A stretch of DNA of 64,000 bases, taken from Clostridium hydrogenum. GTDB lineage: Bacteria > Bacillota > Clostridia > Clostridiales > Clostridiaceae. Made by a program: the position numbers and the translations under genes. The stretch spans positions 248,001-312,000 of the forward strand of contig NZ_JAEACT010000004.1 in NCBI RefSeq assembly GCF_021432385.1, written 5' to 3'. How positions within the stretch are numbered: position 1 is the stretch's first letter; each line of letters opens with the position of its first letter. Positions 46,691 through 59,420 of this stretch are shown here, one piece after another. The notes under the pieces are model-generated. The model was not told the DNA's origin and did not search any database. It saw only the letters and a list, made by a program, of their open reading frames with translations.

Positions 46691-48331
46691 ATGTTAAGTA
46701 CAGAAATTTTAAATAATCCATTTCTCAATAAAGGAACTGCATTTACTAAAGAAGAAAGAAAAAAATTTGGTTTAAATGGAACATTGCCAACACAAGTCCA
46801 AACATTAGAACAACAAGTGGTTCAAGCTTATGGACAATATTTGAGTAAAACAACTGATTTAGAAAAAAGAATTTTCTTAATGAATATTTTCAATACAAAT
46901 CGTACACTATTTTACAAATTGATGTCTGAGCATGTCGTAGAATTTATGCCAATAGTTTATGATCCAACTGTTGCAGACTCTATAGAGCAATATAATGAGC
47001 TATTTGTAAAACCTCAAGACGCAGCTTTCTTATCTATTAATGAACCAGAAAATATTAAAGAAAGCCTAAAAAACGCTGCAGGTGGTCGTGATATTCGTCT
47101 AATAGTAGTAACTGATGCTGAAGGTATACTAGGTATGGGAGACTGCGGCGTAAATGGTGTAGATATCGCTATAGGTAAGTTAATGGTATATACTGCCGCA
47201 GCTGGCATTAACCCTAGTCAAGTATTACCTGTGTCTATTGATAACGGAACAAACAATGAAGAATTGCTTAATAACCCACTTTATTTAGGAAACCGTCATA
47301 AAAGAATTTATGGTGAAAAATATTACGACTTTATTGATAAATTTGTTCAATCAGCTACAGAATTATTTCCTGAATTATTGCTTCATTGGGAAGATTTTGG
47401 ACGTTCAAATGCTGCTACTATCCTAGAAAAATATCAGGATAAGATTACAACCTTCAATGATGATATTCAAGGAACAGGAATTGTTGTTTTAGCAGGTGTA
47501 TTAGGTGCTTTAAACATTTCTAAAGAAAATTTAGCTAATCAAACTATAATGACCTTTGGTGCTGGTACTGCTGGTGTTGGAATTGCAAACCAATTACTAG
47601 ATGAAATGATTCGTCAAGGTGTCCCAGAAGCAGAAGCACGTAAACATTTCTACATGGTAGATAAACAGGGTCTTTTATTCGAAGATACAGAAGGATTAAC
47701 TCCTGGTCAAAAACCGTATGTTAGAAGCCGCTTAGAATTTAGCAATTCAGATGAATTAACTAATTTAAAAGCAGCAGTAAAAGCAATCCATCCTACAATA
47801 ATTATTGGTACTTCTACTCAGCCAGGTGCATTTACAGAAGAAATTGTAAAGGAAATTGCAGCTAATACAGCTCGTCCAATTATCTTCCCATTATCAAATC
47901 CTACTAAACTTGCCGAAGCAAAAGCAGAAGATTTGATAAAGTGGACAGATGGTAAAGCTTTAGTTGGTACTGGAATCCCAGCTGCAAATGTTGAATACAA
48001 AGGTGTTACTTATCACATAGGTCAAGCAAATAATGCATTAATGTATCCAGGTTTAGGTCTTGGAATTATTGCTTCAACTTCCACTCGTGTTAATAGTGAA
48101 ATGTTATCTCAAGCAAGTCATGCTTTAGGCGGAATTGTTGATCCTACTGAACCAGGTGCAGCGGTATTACCACCTGTATCAAAATTAGCCGAATTTTCGC
48201 ACACAATAGCTGAGATTGTTGGTCAAAGTGTATTAGATCAAAAGCTAAATCGCGAACCAATTTCAGATATTAAAAAAGCAGTAAAAGATACTAAATGGAC
48301 TCCTGAATATTCTCCATTAGAAATCAAATAA
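46691..48331 (+). CDS. mleS: Malolactic enzyme / NAD-dependent malic enzyme
   Basis: Enzyme of about 546 residues converting L-malate to lactate and CO2 (malolactic) or to pyruvate (malic enzyme). Malic-type catalytic region: [23 protein letters not shown] stretch ([18 protein letters not shown]) near 140, [15 protein letters not shown] near 245, and Rossmann motif [13 protein letters not shown] near 290. Adjacent 2HCT transporter and LysR regulator point to the malolactic role. ATG 46691 follows AAAAGGAGGAG; the frame opens at 46616 without support. Arginine codons are often CGT/CGC, unlike the AGA-rich neighbours, which suggests transfer from a lactic acid bacterium. Malolactic versus malic activity is inference. 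Confidence 0.88.
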   Translation: MLSTEILNNPFLNKGTAFTKEERKKFGLNGTLPTQVQTLEQQVVQAYGQYLSKTTDLEKRIFLMNIFNTNRTLFYKLMSEHVVEFMPIVYDPTVADSIEQYNELFVKPQDAAFLSINEPENIKESLKNAAGGRDIRLIVVTDAEGILGMGDCGVNGVDIAIGKLMVYTAAAGINPSQVLPVSIDNGTNNEELLNNPLYLGNRHKRIYGEKYYDFIDKFVQSATELFPELLLHWEDFGRSNAATILEKYQDKITTFNDDIQGTGIVVLAGVLGALNISKENLANQTIMTFGAGTAGVGIANQLLDEMIRQGVPEAEARKHFYMVDKQGLLFEDTEGLTPGQKPYVRSRLEFSNSDELTNLKAAVKAIHPTIIIGTSTQPGAFTEEIVKEIAANTARPIIFPLSNPTKLAEAKAEDLIKWTDGKALVGTGIPAANVEYKGVTYHIGQANNALMYPGLGLGIIASTSTRVNSEMLSQASHALGGIVDPTEPGAAVLPPVSKLAEFSHTIAEIVGQSVLDQKLNREPISDIKKAVKDTKWTPEYSPLEIK

Positions 48332-48440
48332 ATATTTTGCCTATAATCGTGGTCTATTTAAGTAAGATCACGATTATATAAGCTGTAATTTTTTAGTCTT
48401 TCATCTAAAGATAAATATATAAAAGAAAGGAATCATAAAT

Positions 48441-49769
48441 ATGTCAGAGAAATCAAGTAATTTAAAAGATATTCAAGCTGATAAAGAAAAAACTGGTTTT
48501 TGGTCAATAAAAATCAGTGGAATAAGTCTTCCAATGTATTTAATTATGCTAGTTATTCTAATTGTTTCAATTAAATTAGGTAAATTACCAGGAGGCATAT
48601 TAGGATCTCTTGCTGTACTAGTATTGCTTGGAAATTTATTTCATTACATTGGAAATCATTTACCTATTTTTAAGTCTTATTTAGGCGGCGGGGCTGTTTT
48701 CTGTATTTTTGCTTCTGCCCTTATTGCTACTTTTGGTATATTACCTGCTGGGCCAGTTAAAACAGTTACAAGTTTCGTAAATGATGCTGGCTTTCTTGAT
48801 TTCTATATTGCGGCTTTAATTACAGGAAGTATTTTGGGCATGAAGCGTGATTTATTATTAAAAGCATCAGTTCGTTTTATTCCTGTAGCATTTATTTCAA
48901 TGGCTGCATCATTATTAATGGTAGGATTTGTTGGTATGCTAATAGGTCATGGCTTTGGAAAATCAGTATTATATGTTTCACTACCTATGATGGCAGGTGG
49001 TATCGGAGCTGGTTGTGTACCTTTGTCTGGAATTTATGCTTCTGCATTAGGAAAGCATTCCTCAGATATTATATCACAATTAATTCCAGCATCTGCTTTG
49101 GGAAATGTACTTGCAATTATCGGAGCAGCTTTAATTTCTAAAATAGGAGCACATTTTCCAAAATACAATGGTTATGGCGCTATTATGAAAGCAGATAATG
49201 TAGAAACAAAAGATGAAAAAAGGGAACTAAAATTAGATGTTATCCAAATGGGAGTTGGCTTACTTGTTTCAGTTTCATTTTTTATGCTAGGAAATATTCT
49301 TAATTATTTTGTTCCACACGTTCACGCATATGCATTCATGATTATTATTGTTGTTATTTGTAAGGTAACTAATATTATCCCAAAATATTATGAAGATTGT
49401 GCAATCATGTTTAATAGCCTAATTATGAAAAATTTAACTCCAGCAGTATTATCTGCAATAGGAATTGCTTTACTTAATTTAAACGTATTGGCTCAATCAT
49501 TAAATTGGCAATTTATAGTTCTTTGCTTTACAAGTATTTTAACAATATCCATTGTTTCAGGTTTTATAGGAAAACTATTTGGATTATATCCTGTTGAATC
49601 CATGATTACTGCAGGATTATGCAATAACAGTATGGGTGGCACAGGAAATGTAGCTGTTCTTTCAGCATCCAACCGTATGGAATTAATCGCCTTTGCTCAG
49701 ATGGGCAATAGATTAGGTGGTGCCATTGTATTAATTTTAGGAAGTTTTTTAATACGTATTCTAAAATAG
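48441..49769 (+). CDS. 2-hydroxycarboxylate transporter (MleP/CitS-like)
   Basis: Membrane transporter of 442 residues of the 2HCT family with about eleven hydrophobic segments. The family's two re-entrant GGxG loops are present: PMMAGGIGAGCVP (about residue 187) and NNSMGGTGNVAV (about 397). The N-terminal half also contains GGGAVFCIFASA. It likely imports malate, either in exchange for lactate or with a cation. AAAGGAATC precedes the ATG. It is 110 nt downstream of the malolactic gene in the same direction, and a hairpin terminator follows. Substrate is inferred from context. Confidence 0.88.
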   Translation: MSEKSSNLKDIQADKEKTGFWSIKISGISLPMYLIMLVILIVSIKLGKLPGGILGSLAVLVLLGNLFHYIGNHLPIFKSYLGGGAVFCIFASALIATFGILPAGPVKTVTSFVNDAGFLDFYIAALITGSILGMKRDLLLKASVRFIPVAFISMAASLLMVGFVGMLIGHGFGKSVLYVSLPMMAGGIGAGCVPLSGIYASALGKHSSDIISQLIPASALGNVLAIIGAALISKIGAHFPKYNGYGAIMKADNVETKDEKRELKLDVIQMGVGLLVSVSFFMLGNILNYFVPHVHAYAFMIIIVVICKVTNIIPKYYEDCAIMFNSLIMKNLTPAVLSAIGIALLNLNVLAQSLNWQFIVLCFTSILTISIVSGFIGKLFGLYPVESMITAGLCNNSMGGTGNVAVLSASNRMELIAFAQMGNRLGGAIVLILGSFLIRILK

Positions 49770-49797
49770 TTAATGCATTAAATTAAGTTAGCTTAAT

Positions 49798-49843
49798 AAA
49801 AAATCACCCAGAACTCAGTAAAAGTCTAGGTGATTTTCTCTTA
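49798..49843. terminator. Terminator between the malolactic and bgl operons
   Basis: Hairpin AAAAATCACC..GGTGATTTT with T-rich tails on both strands, between convergent genes. Confidence 0.75.
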
Positions 49844-49875
49844 TATTTTATATTTTATATTTTATTTTTTATCTA

Positions 49876-50721
49876 TTATCTTAGTTCATTATAAGCTTGC
49901 AATCTATTTACATGCACTGCTAAATAAGTCAATTCATCTTTAGGAATAGCTTTCCCATATATCTTTTCAACATAATCTTTTATTTTAAATGCAATTTCCA
50001 TTGATTCAGGGTACAGTGTTGCTATTTGTTCAAACATTACATCATTTTCATCTTTAAGCAATTCATCATTAAAGAATCTATCCGTGAAGAACTTCACATG
50101 AGTAATAAAACGTTGATAATGAATCCCTTCTGTCTTAAAATTATTTCCAAGAGAATATCTCACTAAATTAACAATTCCACCAATCATTTTTGCATACTTC
50201 ATACTGTCTCTTGAATTATTAGTTTCTGCTTGAGCATTTATTAAATGAAATGCAATATTTGCAGCTTCTTCGTCTGGAAGCTTAATTCCTGCTAACTCAT
50301 TCAAAATCTCTAAGGCATATAATCCAATTTTGAATTCCTCTGAATAATAATTTTTTATTTCCCAATAAACACGGTTTGTTATATTAATGTTCTTTTTAGC
50401 TCTTTCTACTGCAAAATTTAAATGGTCACTTAAAGTAAAATATATACTAATATTAAGTTTACAATCAAGTTCATGTTCAGCTTTTAAAACAATTTTTTGA
50501 GTTATATCAAGATATATTGGGGGAATTGAATCTAATAAATTTAAGTATTCTTTTATCTGAATGTTTTCAACAGGCATAAAAATTTGGTCTACAACTTTAT
50601 TTTCAACAATATCTCCATTTTTTTTACCATAACCTATACCTTTTCCCATGCAAACAAATTCCTTGTCATACTCATCAATAGCTAAAATAACACTGGAATT
50701 AAGTACTTTTTTTATTTTCAT
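49876..50721 (-). CDS. licT: BglG/LicT-family transcriptional antiterminator
   Basis: RNA-binding antiterminator of about 281 residues. The co-antiterminator RNA-binding domain (about 1-58) has KIKKVLNSSVILAIDEYD and GKGIGYGKK. Two PRD domains follow (about 65-170 and 175-281) with phosphorylatable histidines in LSDHLNF, NIAFHLINAQ, FITHVKFF and LAVHVNRLQ. It binds RAT sequences and prevents termination when its sugar is available. ATG 50721 follows GGGGGATG; the frame opens 6 nt earlier. Last gene of the PTS-glucosidase operon. The RAT ahead of this operon and the two ahead of the solo PTS gene are candidate targets. Confidence 0.92.
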   Translation of the reverse strand: MKIKKVLNSSVILAIDEYDKEFVCMGKGIGYGKKNGDIVENKVVDQIFMPVENIQIKEYLNLLDSIPPIYLDITQKIVLKAEHELDCKLNISIYFTLSDHLNFAVERAKKNINITNRVYWEIKNYYSEEFKIGLYALEILNELAGIKLPDEEAANIAFHLINAQAETNNSRDSMKYAKMIGGIVNLVRYSLGNNFKTEGIHYQRFITHVKFFTDRFFNDELLKDENDVMFEQIATLYPESMEIAFKIKDYVEKIYGKAIPKDELTYLAVHVNRLQAYNELR

Positions 50722-50740
50722 AATCATCCCCCCATTATCT

Positions 50741-54032
<3,292 letters not shown>

Positions 54033-54087
54033 ATTATTCATCTCCTATTATTAAATAATAATTGCAGACTTTTTTATTTGGCCAATA

Positions 54088-54160
54088 TAAAAAAGGACTC
54101 GGATAAGCTAATTTAATATTAGCTTATTCAAGTCCTGCCTGCATTACCAGTCACATGCCT
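54088..54160 (-). promoter_or_regulatory. LicT-type RAT element with terminator before the bgl operon
   Basis: Minus-strand RAT GGCATGTGACTGGTAATG and CAGGCAGGACT (54159-54132), close to consensus with changes in its first half. It overlaps terminator stem AGGACTTGAATAAGC..GCTTATCCGAGTCCT plus TTTTTT. Confidence 0.85.
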
Positions 54161-54191
54161 GATACTTATATACTTTTTATGTTATGAATAG

Positions 54192-54222
54192 AGTATATCA
54201 CGGACAAATGAAAACGTCAACA
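54192..54222 (-). promoter_or_regulatory. Promoter of the bgl operon with overlapping cre-like site
   Basis: Minus-strand -35 TTGACG (54220-54215), 17-nt spacer, -10 TATACT (54197-54192). TGAAAACGTCAACA (54209-54222) matches cre with one mismatch and covers the -35 box, so CcpA could block initiation. Confidence 0.65.
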
Positions 54223-54286
54223 TCCTTATAACTTATTTCTTTAGTTAGTTAGAGGATATTATTACAAAAAGTGGAGATAACGAAAC

Positions 54287-54436
54287 CTAGCTATCCCCTT
54301 TCCTACGGTATCCTTCCATAACATTAATACCAATCTGCCACATATCTTCACAATCACAGCTTGCCCCTGCCATGCCAATAATCTCATCTCCATTTAAAGC
54401 CCCAATAGCCCTAAAACAAAATAAATGTTCTTTGGA
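54287..54436 (-). pseudogene. GNAT acetyltransferase remnant
   Basis: A 49-codon open stretch reads CFRAIGALNGDEIIGMAGAS and then WQIGINVMEGYRRKGDS and stop. This is the acetyl-CoA-binding core of a GNAT fold (RRxxG with the expected strand before it), cut off before the C-terminus. It has no start codon near. A fragment of a degraded gene. Confidence 0.6.
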
Positions 54437-54447
54437 ACTTATTTACC

Positions 54448-54579
54448 TTAAAACTGTTCAACAGAAAGCCACTCTTCTAACCAAACCCGTAATCCTTTAT
54501 TTCTTCCCCATTCAGCAACTTCTCTCATAATTTCTACGGCTTTATCTACTTCATTATTGCGTATTTCTAAATCACACAT
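54448..54579 (-). pseudogene. GNAT-like N-terminal fragment
   Basis: An ATG-started frame of 43 residues (MCDLEIRNNEVDKAVEIMRE and WGRNKGLRVWLEEWLSVEQF) resembles the N-terminal alpha1-alpha2 region of a GNAT protein. It stops early and does not join the remnant downstream in frame. A shortened open frame, probably not functional. It overlaps the last codons of the PHP remnant. Confidence 0.5.
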
Positions 54580-54582
54580 TTA

Positions 54583-54997
54583 AACACCCCTTAATTTCTT
54601 TTTCTATATCTCCATAAGTTAAGCCAGCAAATCCTATAGATTTATTATAGTGAGCTAAAAATGATAACCCTCCAGCGCTTTTTATAATCCTAATAGCATC
54701 TTCCAGTTTAATTAGTTCTTTCTGTCCATAGGAATTGGATCTAAGTATTTATCCTAAATCTAGAATATGCACTATCCTTCCATTTTTATATATAGAACTT
54801 ATCTCTATACCTCCTAGAAAATCTATATTATTTGTTTTTGCCAATATAGACATTTGCTTTATACCATCTATATTATCATGATCTGTTAGTGCTATAGGTT
54901 TAATCTTCTCCTTAATAGCTACATTTATTAATTCTTTTGGAGTACATGCTCCATCAGAAAAATTAGTATGTGTATGCAAATCTATTTTATAATTCAT
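54583..54997 (-). pseudogene. PHP-domain phosphoesterase, broken
   Basis: From 54997 the frame begins MNYKIDLHTHTNFSDGACTP, the first metal-binding motif (HTHTxxSDG), and continues through PIALTDHDNIDG (DHD) to a stop at 54749. In the same frame after that stop it continues IIKSAGGLSFLAHYNKS, the later GG..LAH motif of PHP proteins, to about 54583. The spacing between the motifs is far shorter than usual, so there is both an internal deletion and a nonsense codon. ATG follows AGGAG. Related to YciV/RNase AM-like exonucleases. Pseudogene. Confidence 0.75.
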
Positions 54998-55012
54998 ATA
55001 AACTCCTTTAGA

Positions 55013-55933
55013 TTAAACTACATTATTAAATAATGCATATCGCTTTCTAAAATCAGTAGGACTTACACCAAGCTGTATCTTGAAGAACTTAGTAAAGCTC
55101 GAAGGCTGCTCAAAACCAAGCTTATACGCAATACAGTATATCGGTTCGTTCGTTGTAATAAGGAGCTTTTTTGCAAGTTCTAAAACCTGCAATTTTATAT
55201 ACTCTTGTGTAGTTTTACCAGTTTCCTTTTTTAGCATATCAGAAAGATAATTAGGTGAATACCCCATTGCCTGTGCAAGTCCTTTTACACTCGGCATTCC
55301 TGCTTTCTCGATTGACTCTACGGAACACTGCTCGCTCAAAAGTATTTCAAACTTTGCAATCGACTCTTTGATAACTGCTGTTCTTGTTATAAATTGTCTA
55401 CCATAAAAACGCTTAGCATAATTTAAAAGCACTTCAAGATTTGATACTATCAAGTCATTGCTATACATATCTAAATTACCGCTATACTCCATATGTATAT
55501 TCTTTATAATTGACTCAATAATTTCTTTTTCCAAATCAGACAGCTGCAATGCTTCATTTGCATCATATTCAAAAAAGCTGTATTCAGACATTTTATGCCA
55601 CAATGAACTTCCACGGATTAAATCAGGATGAAAACACAGCATCCAGCCATTAGTTTTGTTATCCTCGTTTATTTTACCCTTTGCAATCATCTGCCCTGGC
55701 GCAGTAAATATCAAGCTACCTTCATCAAAGTCAAAATACTTTTTTCCGTATATCAACTCACAATCAATATTGTTTTTTAATGAAATCATATAATAATTCA
55801 TAGAAAAAGATACATTGTAGTATTCTTCTTTTGGATTTATTTTATCTAAATCAATTAAAGAGATTAATGGATGCTTTGGCTTTTCACATCCCAATAATTC
55901 GTGCAAAAAAGATATAGAATCGATATTTATCAT
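55013..55933 (-). CDS. AraC-family transcriptional regulator
   Basis: Regulator of 306 residues. The N-terminal cupin-like sensor domain (about 20-130) is of the AraC_binding type, and the C-terminal double HTH (about 210-300) has VKGLAQAMGYSPNYLSDMLK and IYCIAYKLGFEQPSSFTKFFK. It is divergent from a truncated iron-dependent alcohol dehydrogenase gene and a flavodoxin-ferredoxin gene, whose promoter it may control. The intact regulator next to a broken target suggests recent loss of the target function. Inducer unknown. Confidence 0.9.
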   Translation of the reverse strand: MINIDSISFLHELLGCEKPKHPLISLIDLDKINPKEEYYNVSFSMNYYMISLKNNIDCELIYGKKYFDFDEGSLIFTAPGQMIAKGKINEDNKTNGWMLCFHPDLIRGSSLWHKMSEYSFFEYDANEALQLSDLEKEIIESIIKNIHMEYSGNLDMYSNDLIVSNLEVLLNYAKRFYGRQFITRTAVIKESIAKFEILLSEQCSVESIEKAGMPSVKGLAQAMGYSPNYLSDMLKKETGKTTQEYIKLQVLELAKKLLITTNEPIYCIAYKLGFEQPSSFTKFFKIQLGVSPTDFRKRYALFNNVV

Positions 55934-56153
55934 TCTTTATCTACCCCTATTCGTGTTTTTTATTCCTCATACTTTATTATTATACACATATCAACATTCA
56001 ATAACATATCCAAATCCCCGATAAACTTGTTTAAAATACATATATCGTTCATCTGTAATACGGACAATATCATCTGTAATTAGGATATGTATGCTCATAG
56101 TTTTTCAGTATACGATACAAGTAGAAATTAAAGAGGAAAAGAGGAATACGAAT

Positions 56154-56318
56154 ATGAAAAATTTTACATTTTATAATCCAACAAAAGTGGAATTCGGAAA
56201 AGATAAAGAAAATTTAATTGGTAATTACATGACTCCTTACTCCACTAAAAAGGTTTTATTACTATTAGTATATCATCATATTCATATGTCACTAAGCAAG
56301 AATAGGAGAACGAAATGA
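56154..56318 (+). pseudogene. Truncated iron-containing alcohol dehydrogenase
   Basis: The first 40 residues (MKNFTFYNPTKVEFGKDKEN followed by LIGNYMTPYSTKKVLLL) match the N-terminus of clostridial Fe-dependent butanol/alcohol dehydrogenases, which are about 385 residues. The frame then runs into unrelated LVYHHIHMSLSKNRRTK and stops. GAGGAAAAGAGG precedes the ATG, so it could still be translated. Its stop overlaps the next gene's ATG by 4 nt. An internal deletion of most of the gene is the simplest explanation. Confidence 0.75.
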
Positions 56319-57064
56319 AGATATTTTATTTTACAACTACAGGAAACTGCCTGGAAGTAGCTAAAAAAATTGGTGGAGAACTTATATCAATCCCAGCTGT
56401 GCTAAAATGTGATAAATTTGACTTCGAAGATGACATCATAGGGATTGTAACACCGAATTATGAAGGCGACCTTCCATCACCAGTGAAAGAGTTTTTGAAA
56501 AGAGTGAAATTAAAAGCTGATTACCTTTTTGGAATTATAACATACGGTGCATTTAATGCCAATGCAAATGAAGTATTACTTAGGATTGGTCAGCAAAATC
56601 ATATTCAATTTAATTATATAAACAGCATAATAATGGTTGATAACAGTTTTGTTTATTTCGATATTGAAAAACAGATAAAAAACTTACCAAAGAAAAGAGT
56701 AGCTGAATCTATCATAAAAATAAAGACTGAAATAGAGCATAAAATAAATAAAATCTATGGAATAAATATTGGACGCAAACTAATAGGCGTATTAATTAGT
56801 TCATATCCAAAAAAGAAAAAAAATTACTCTAAAAAATTTTATGTTGAAGATACATGCATTAAATGTGGAATTTGTGAGAAAGTCTGCCCTATTGATAATA
56901 TCAGCATAGAAGATAAGCCTGTTATCCATGATAAATGTATTCTATGCGGTGCTTGTACACATAATTGTCCTAAAAACTCTATACGATATAAGGGTGAAAA
57001 AAGTAAATCAAGATATAGAAATCAAAATGTGAGCGTTACAGAGATTATTGCTGCGAATAATTAA
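56315..57064 (+). CDS. EFR1 family flavodoxin-ferredoxin
   Basis: Redox protein of 249 residues. The flavodoxin-like N-domain (about 1-140) shows the EFR1 phosphate-loop IFYFTTTGNCLEVA and IGIVTPNYEGDLPSP. The C-domain (about 178-225) binds two [4Fe-4S] clusters: CIKCGICEKVCP and CILCGACTHNCP. It may be translationally coupled to the truncated alcohol dehydrogenase frame (ATGA-type overlap). It lies divergent to the AraC regulator. A larger relative is at 41123. Physiological partner not known. Confidence 0.87.
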   Translation: MKIFYFTTTGNCLEVAKKIGGELISIPAVLKCDKFDFEDDIIGIVTPNYEGDLPSPVKEFLKRVKLKADYLFGIITYGAFNANANEVLLRIGQQNHIQFNYINSIIMVDNSFVYFDIEKQIKNLPKKRVAESIIKIKTEIEHKINKIYGINIGRKLIGVLISSYPKKKKNYSKKFYVEDTCIKCGICEKVCPIDNISIEDKPVIHDKCILCGACTHNCPKNSIRYKGEKSKSRYRNQNVSVTEIIAANN

Positions 57065-57080
57065 ATTATAAATTATTATT

Positions 57081-57148
57081 GATATGCTCCCTTCTAGGTA
57101 GACAAGTGAAATAACAAAAAACTTGTTACTTAGGAGGGAGCTTATAAG
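57081..57148. mobile_element. Insertion-sequence end pair (IS3-type-like scar)
   Basis: Two facing inverted ends, GCTCCCTTCTAGGTAGACAA and its complement (TTACTTAGGAGGGAGC), meet with only about 14 nt between them. This pattern resembles IS3-type termini without the transposase gene, i.e. a deleted element or very small miniature. It could also serve as a terminator for the upstream gene. Confidence 0.4.
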
Positions 57149-57149
57149 C

Positions 57150-57163
57150 TAATGCGACAGCCC
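57150..57163. repeat. Solo right end of element B
   Basis: TAATGCGACAGCCC matches the right terminus of family B (TTAGTGCGACAGCCC) without the rest of the element. It abuts the IS-like scar. Confidence 0.5.
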
Positions 57164-57221
57164 ATTTTTGTAAAATTTGTATCACAAAATCTATGTTTTT
57201 TTATTTTCAAATAAGACATGT

Positions 57222-58037
57222 CTAAATAATTTTAGATATATCCTCTAAATCCATAGCTGAAGAAGTCAATTCTTGAATTGCTGATGCTATTTCTTTAGTT
57301 GAAATTGATTGTTGTTCCCCAATGCTTGAAGCTTTATTGATTATTTCTAGCATAGTTGATGATTTTTCATTAATTCTTTTTAAAATATCCTTAATATTAT
57401 TAACCGAGTTTACACTATCATCTGACATTTTACGAATCTCTTTTGCTACTACAGAAAACCCTTTTCCATGTTCACCTGCTCTTGCTGATTCTATAGACGC
57501 ATTTAGCCCCAATAATTTAGTGTTTGAAGCTATTGCATTAATAAAACTTAAAATATTGTCTGTTCCTTTTATTTCATTTACGACATCTTGAATTTTATCT
57601 TTTAAGTCTGCTAGATTACCACTCAACGACATTGCCGAAGATGCTACCTCTTCAGTTGTTGCTGTTATCTCTTCAGATGTTGATACAATATTTTGAGAAG
57701 CATTTTGTAGGGTCTCTTGTGCTGCTAAAGTAGTACAAGTTGATATCGCACCAATTAATTTATTATTATCAAAAATAGGTGTTGCAATTGCCCTTATGGG
57801 AATTCCATAAGCTTCACTTGATAAATTTACATGCACTTCTTTGCCTGTATTAAGGCACTTAGCAACAGAACCTGATTCTAAGACTTTAGAATTGAGAACA
57901 ATATTTAGGTTAAAATTTTTACCTGCCACATATTCTAAAATAACTCCTTTATCATCAGTTATCATTACTGCACAATCTAATGGATTTAATTTTTTAAATA
58001 ATTCAATATTGGCTTTTAATGTAGCTAATACATCCAT
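57222..58037 (-). CDS. Soluble methyl-accepting chemotaxis-type protein
   Basis: Cytoplasmic signalling protein of 271 residues without membrane segments. The N-terminal sensory part (about 1-105) looks PAS-like or like the heme/small-molecule domain of DUF-type soluble receptors ([27 protein letters not shown]). The C-terminal MCP part (about 110-271) is short, with [20 protein letters not shown] and [15 protein letters not shown]. The shortened signalling hairpin is typical of soluble clostridial receptors. GGAGAAG precedes the ATG. Ligand not known; single gene. Confidence 0.85.
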   Translation of the reverse strand: MDVLATLKANIELFKKLNPLDCAVMITDDKGVILEYVAGKNFNLNIVLNSKVLESGSVAKCLNTGKEVHVNLSSEAYGIPIRAIATPIFDNNKLIGAISTCTTLAAQETLQNASQNIVSTSEEITATTEEVASSAMSLSGNLADLKDKIQDVVNEIKGTDNILSFINAIASNTKLLGLNASIESARAGEHGKGFSVVAKEIRKMSDDSVNSVNNIKDILKRINEKSSTMLEIINKASSIGEQQSISTKEIASAIQELTSSAMDLEDISKII

Positions 58038-58301
58038 AACATTCTTCTCCTCATAGTGATATTTCTTGACTTTTTAAATTGATTATAGCATATTTTGTCG
58101 ATATTTTACTAGCTATCTCATAAGAACATTTTTTCCATTTACTATATCAAACTTACATAGTCCGTATTATATAGATATTTTTATATTCACATGATTTATC
58201 ATCAACCTTCTTCTAAAAACAAAAGAAGAAGGATAACCTCCTCCATTACTTAGATACATCATTAAATTATCATTTATATTAATCTCTATCAATTCATTTT
58301 C

Positions 58302-59006
58302 CTAATTGTTGCACACTTTATCTCTCTTAGAATATTTGAAAATTGCTTTTTCAAAATCCTCTTTCTTAAAATCTGGCCATAAAACATCAGTAAAATACAT
58401 TTCTGTGTGTGCCATCTCCCAAAGCAAAAAATTAGATAGTCTTCTTTCCCCTCCAGTTCTAATAAATAACTCTGGTTCAGGAATATCAGCTGTATCCATA
58501 TATGTATCAAAAAGTTCTTCATTAATTTTTGAAATATCAATATCCTTATTAAAATATTCTAATGCTATTTTTTTAGTTGCACGTATAATTTCATCTTTTC
58601 CACCATAATTTATTGCAATTTGAAACTTTAATCCTGTACAATTTGCTGTTGCCTTCTCTAAATTATTCACTAAGCCTTGAAATTCATCATCCATTTTTTC
58701 CATATTTCCTATTATTTTTACCCTCATATTATTATTTACTGATATTTCAACATATTCACTTAAGTATTTCTTTAATAAATTCATTAGGCCTTCAACTTCA
58801 TCTTTAGGACGCTTCCAATTCTCTGTTGAAAAAGCATAGACTGTTAAATATTCTACTCCCAAATCGCTTGCAGCTTTACATATATTCTCCAAAGTTTTGC
58901 TGCCTTGCATATGCCCAAACGTCCTCGGCATAAATTTCTTTTTTGCCCAACGTCCATTTCCATCCATCATAATTGCTATATGCTTTGGAATTTTCATATT
59001 ATCCAT
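58302..59006 (-). CDS. Isoprenyl transferase (UppS-like)
   Basis: Cis-prenyltransferase of 234 residues that elongates a polyprenyl diphosphate. Catalytic motifs: IAIMMDGNGRWAKKK (Asp of the diphosphate site), FGHMQGSKTL, YAFSTENWKRP, and RTGGERRLSNFLLW with MYFTDVLWPDF at the C-terminus. The common form has RTSGEQR; here G and R replace S and Q. It is not beside cdsA, frr or other cell-wall lipid genes, unlike the housekeeping uppS, so it may be a second copy. ATG follows TACGAAATGG; a strong ribosome site is not obvious but GGAGG lies upstream. Confidence 0.9.
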   Translation of the reverse strand: MDNMKIPKHIAIMMDGNGRWAKKKFMPRTFGHMQGSKTLENICKAASDLGVEYLTVYAFSTENWKRPKDEVEGLMNLLKKYLSEYVEISVNNNMRVKIIGNMEKMDDEFQGLVNNLEKATANCTGLKFQIAINYGGKDEIIRATKKIALEYFNKDIDISKINEELFDTYMDTADIPEPELFIRTGGERRLSNFLLWEMAHTEMYFTDVLWPDFKKEDFEKAIFKYSKRDKVCNN

Positions 59007-59106
59007 TTCGTACCTCCATAATACTTTTATGTAATAATTTTACCACAAGAATATTCCAATTAAAACGTATGATATAATATAGGCATAACACCCTTTAGAA
59101 TGGAAA

Positions 59107-59400
59107 ATTTCAAATACTGAATTCATCCTAATAAAATTGAATTCATAGAGCAGAGTACAGATGACGGAGTACAGAGTACAGTGAATGATGATTTACCTTT
59201 CGCTCTACTTAGGTAAATCTTAAATTTAAGTATATCAGCTTCGCTGAACACAACGTATAATAGAATTGCGTAAGCAATAAAAATAAGTTCTAAGATTTTT
59301 CTACGCTCGCGGAGAAAAATCATCCTTCATTGTACTCTGTACTCTGTACTCCGTACTCTAAGTTAAATTGTAATTTACTGTAATAAACTTAATTTATACT
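59107..59400. repeat. Palindromic element A, copy 8, with extended arms
   Basis: Core 59151-59359 with four heptads per arm (left unit 2 CAGATGA). Modules: GATTTACC..GGTAAATC, TCAGCTTCGCTGA, ATTGCGTAAGCAAT and GATTTTTC..GAAAAATC. The outer arms (left CAAATACTGAATTCATCC and AAATTGAATTCATAGAG; right mirrored) resemble those of A7. It lies just upstream of endonuclease IV. Confidence 0.88.
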
Positions 59401-59420
59401 ATAAAACTAGGAGGTAGCAA

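Noticed and set aside
57081..57148. A complete insertion sequence
   Set aside because: Only the two ends are present; no transposase lies between or near.
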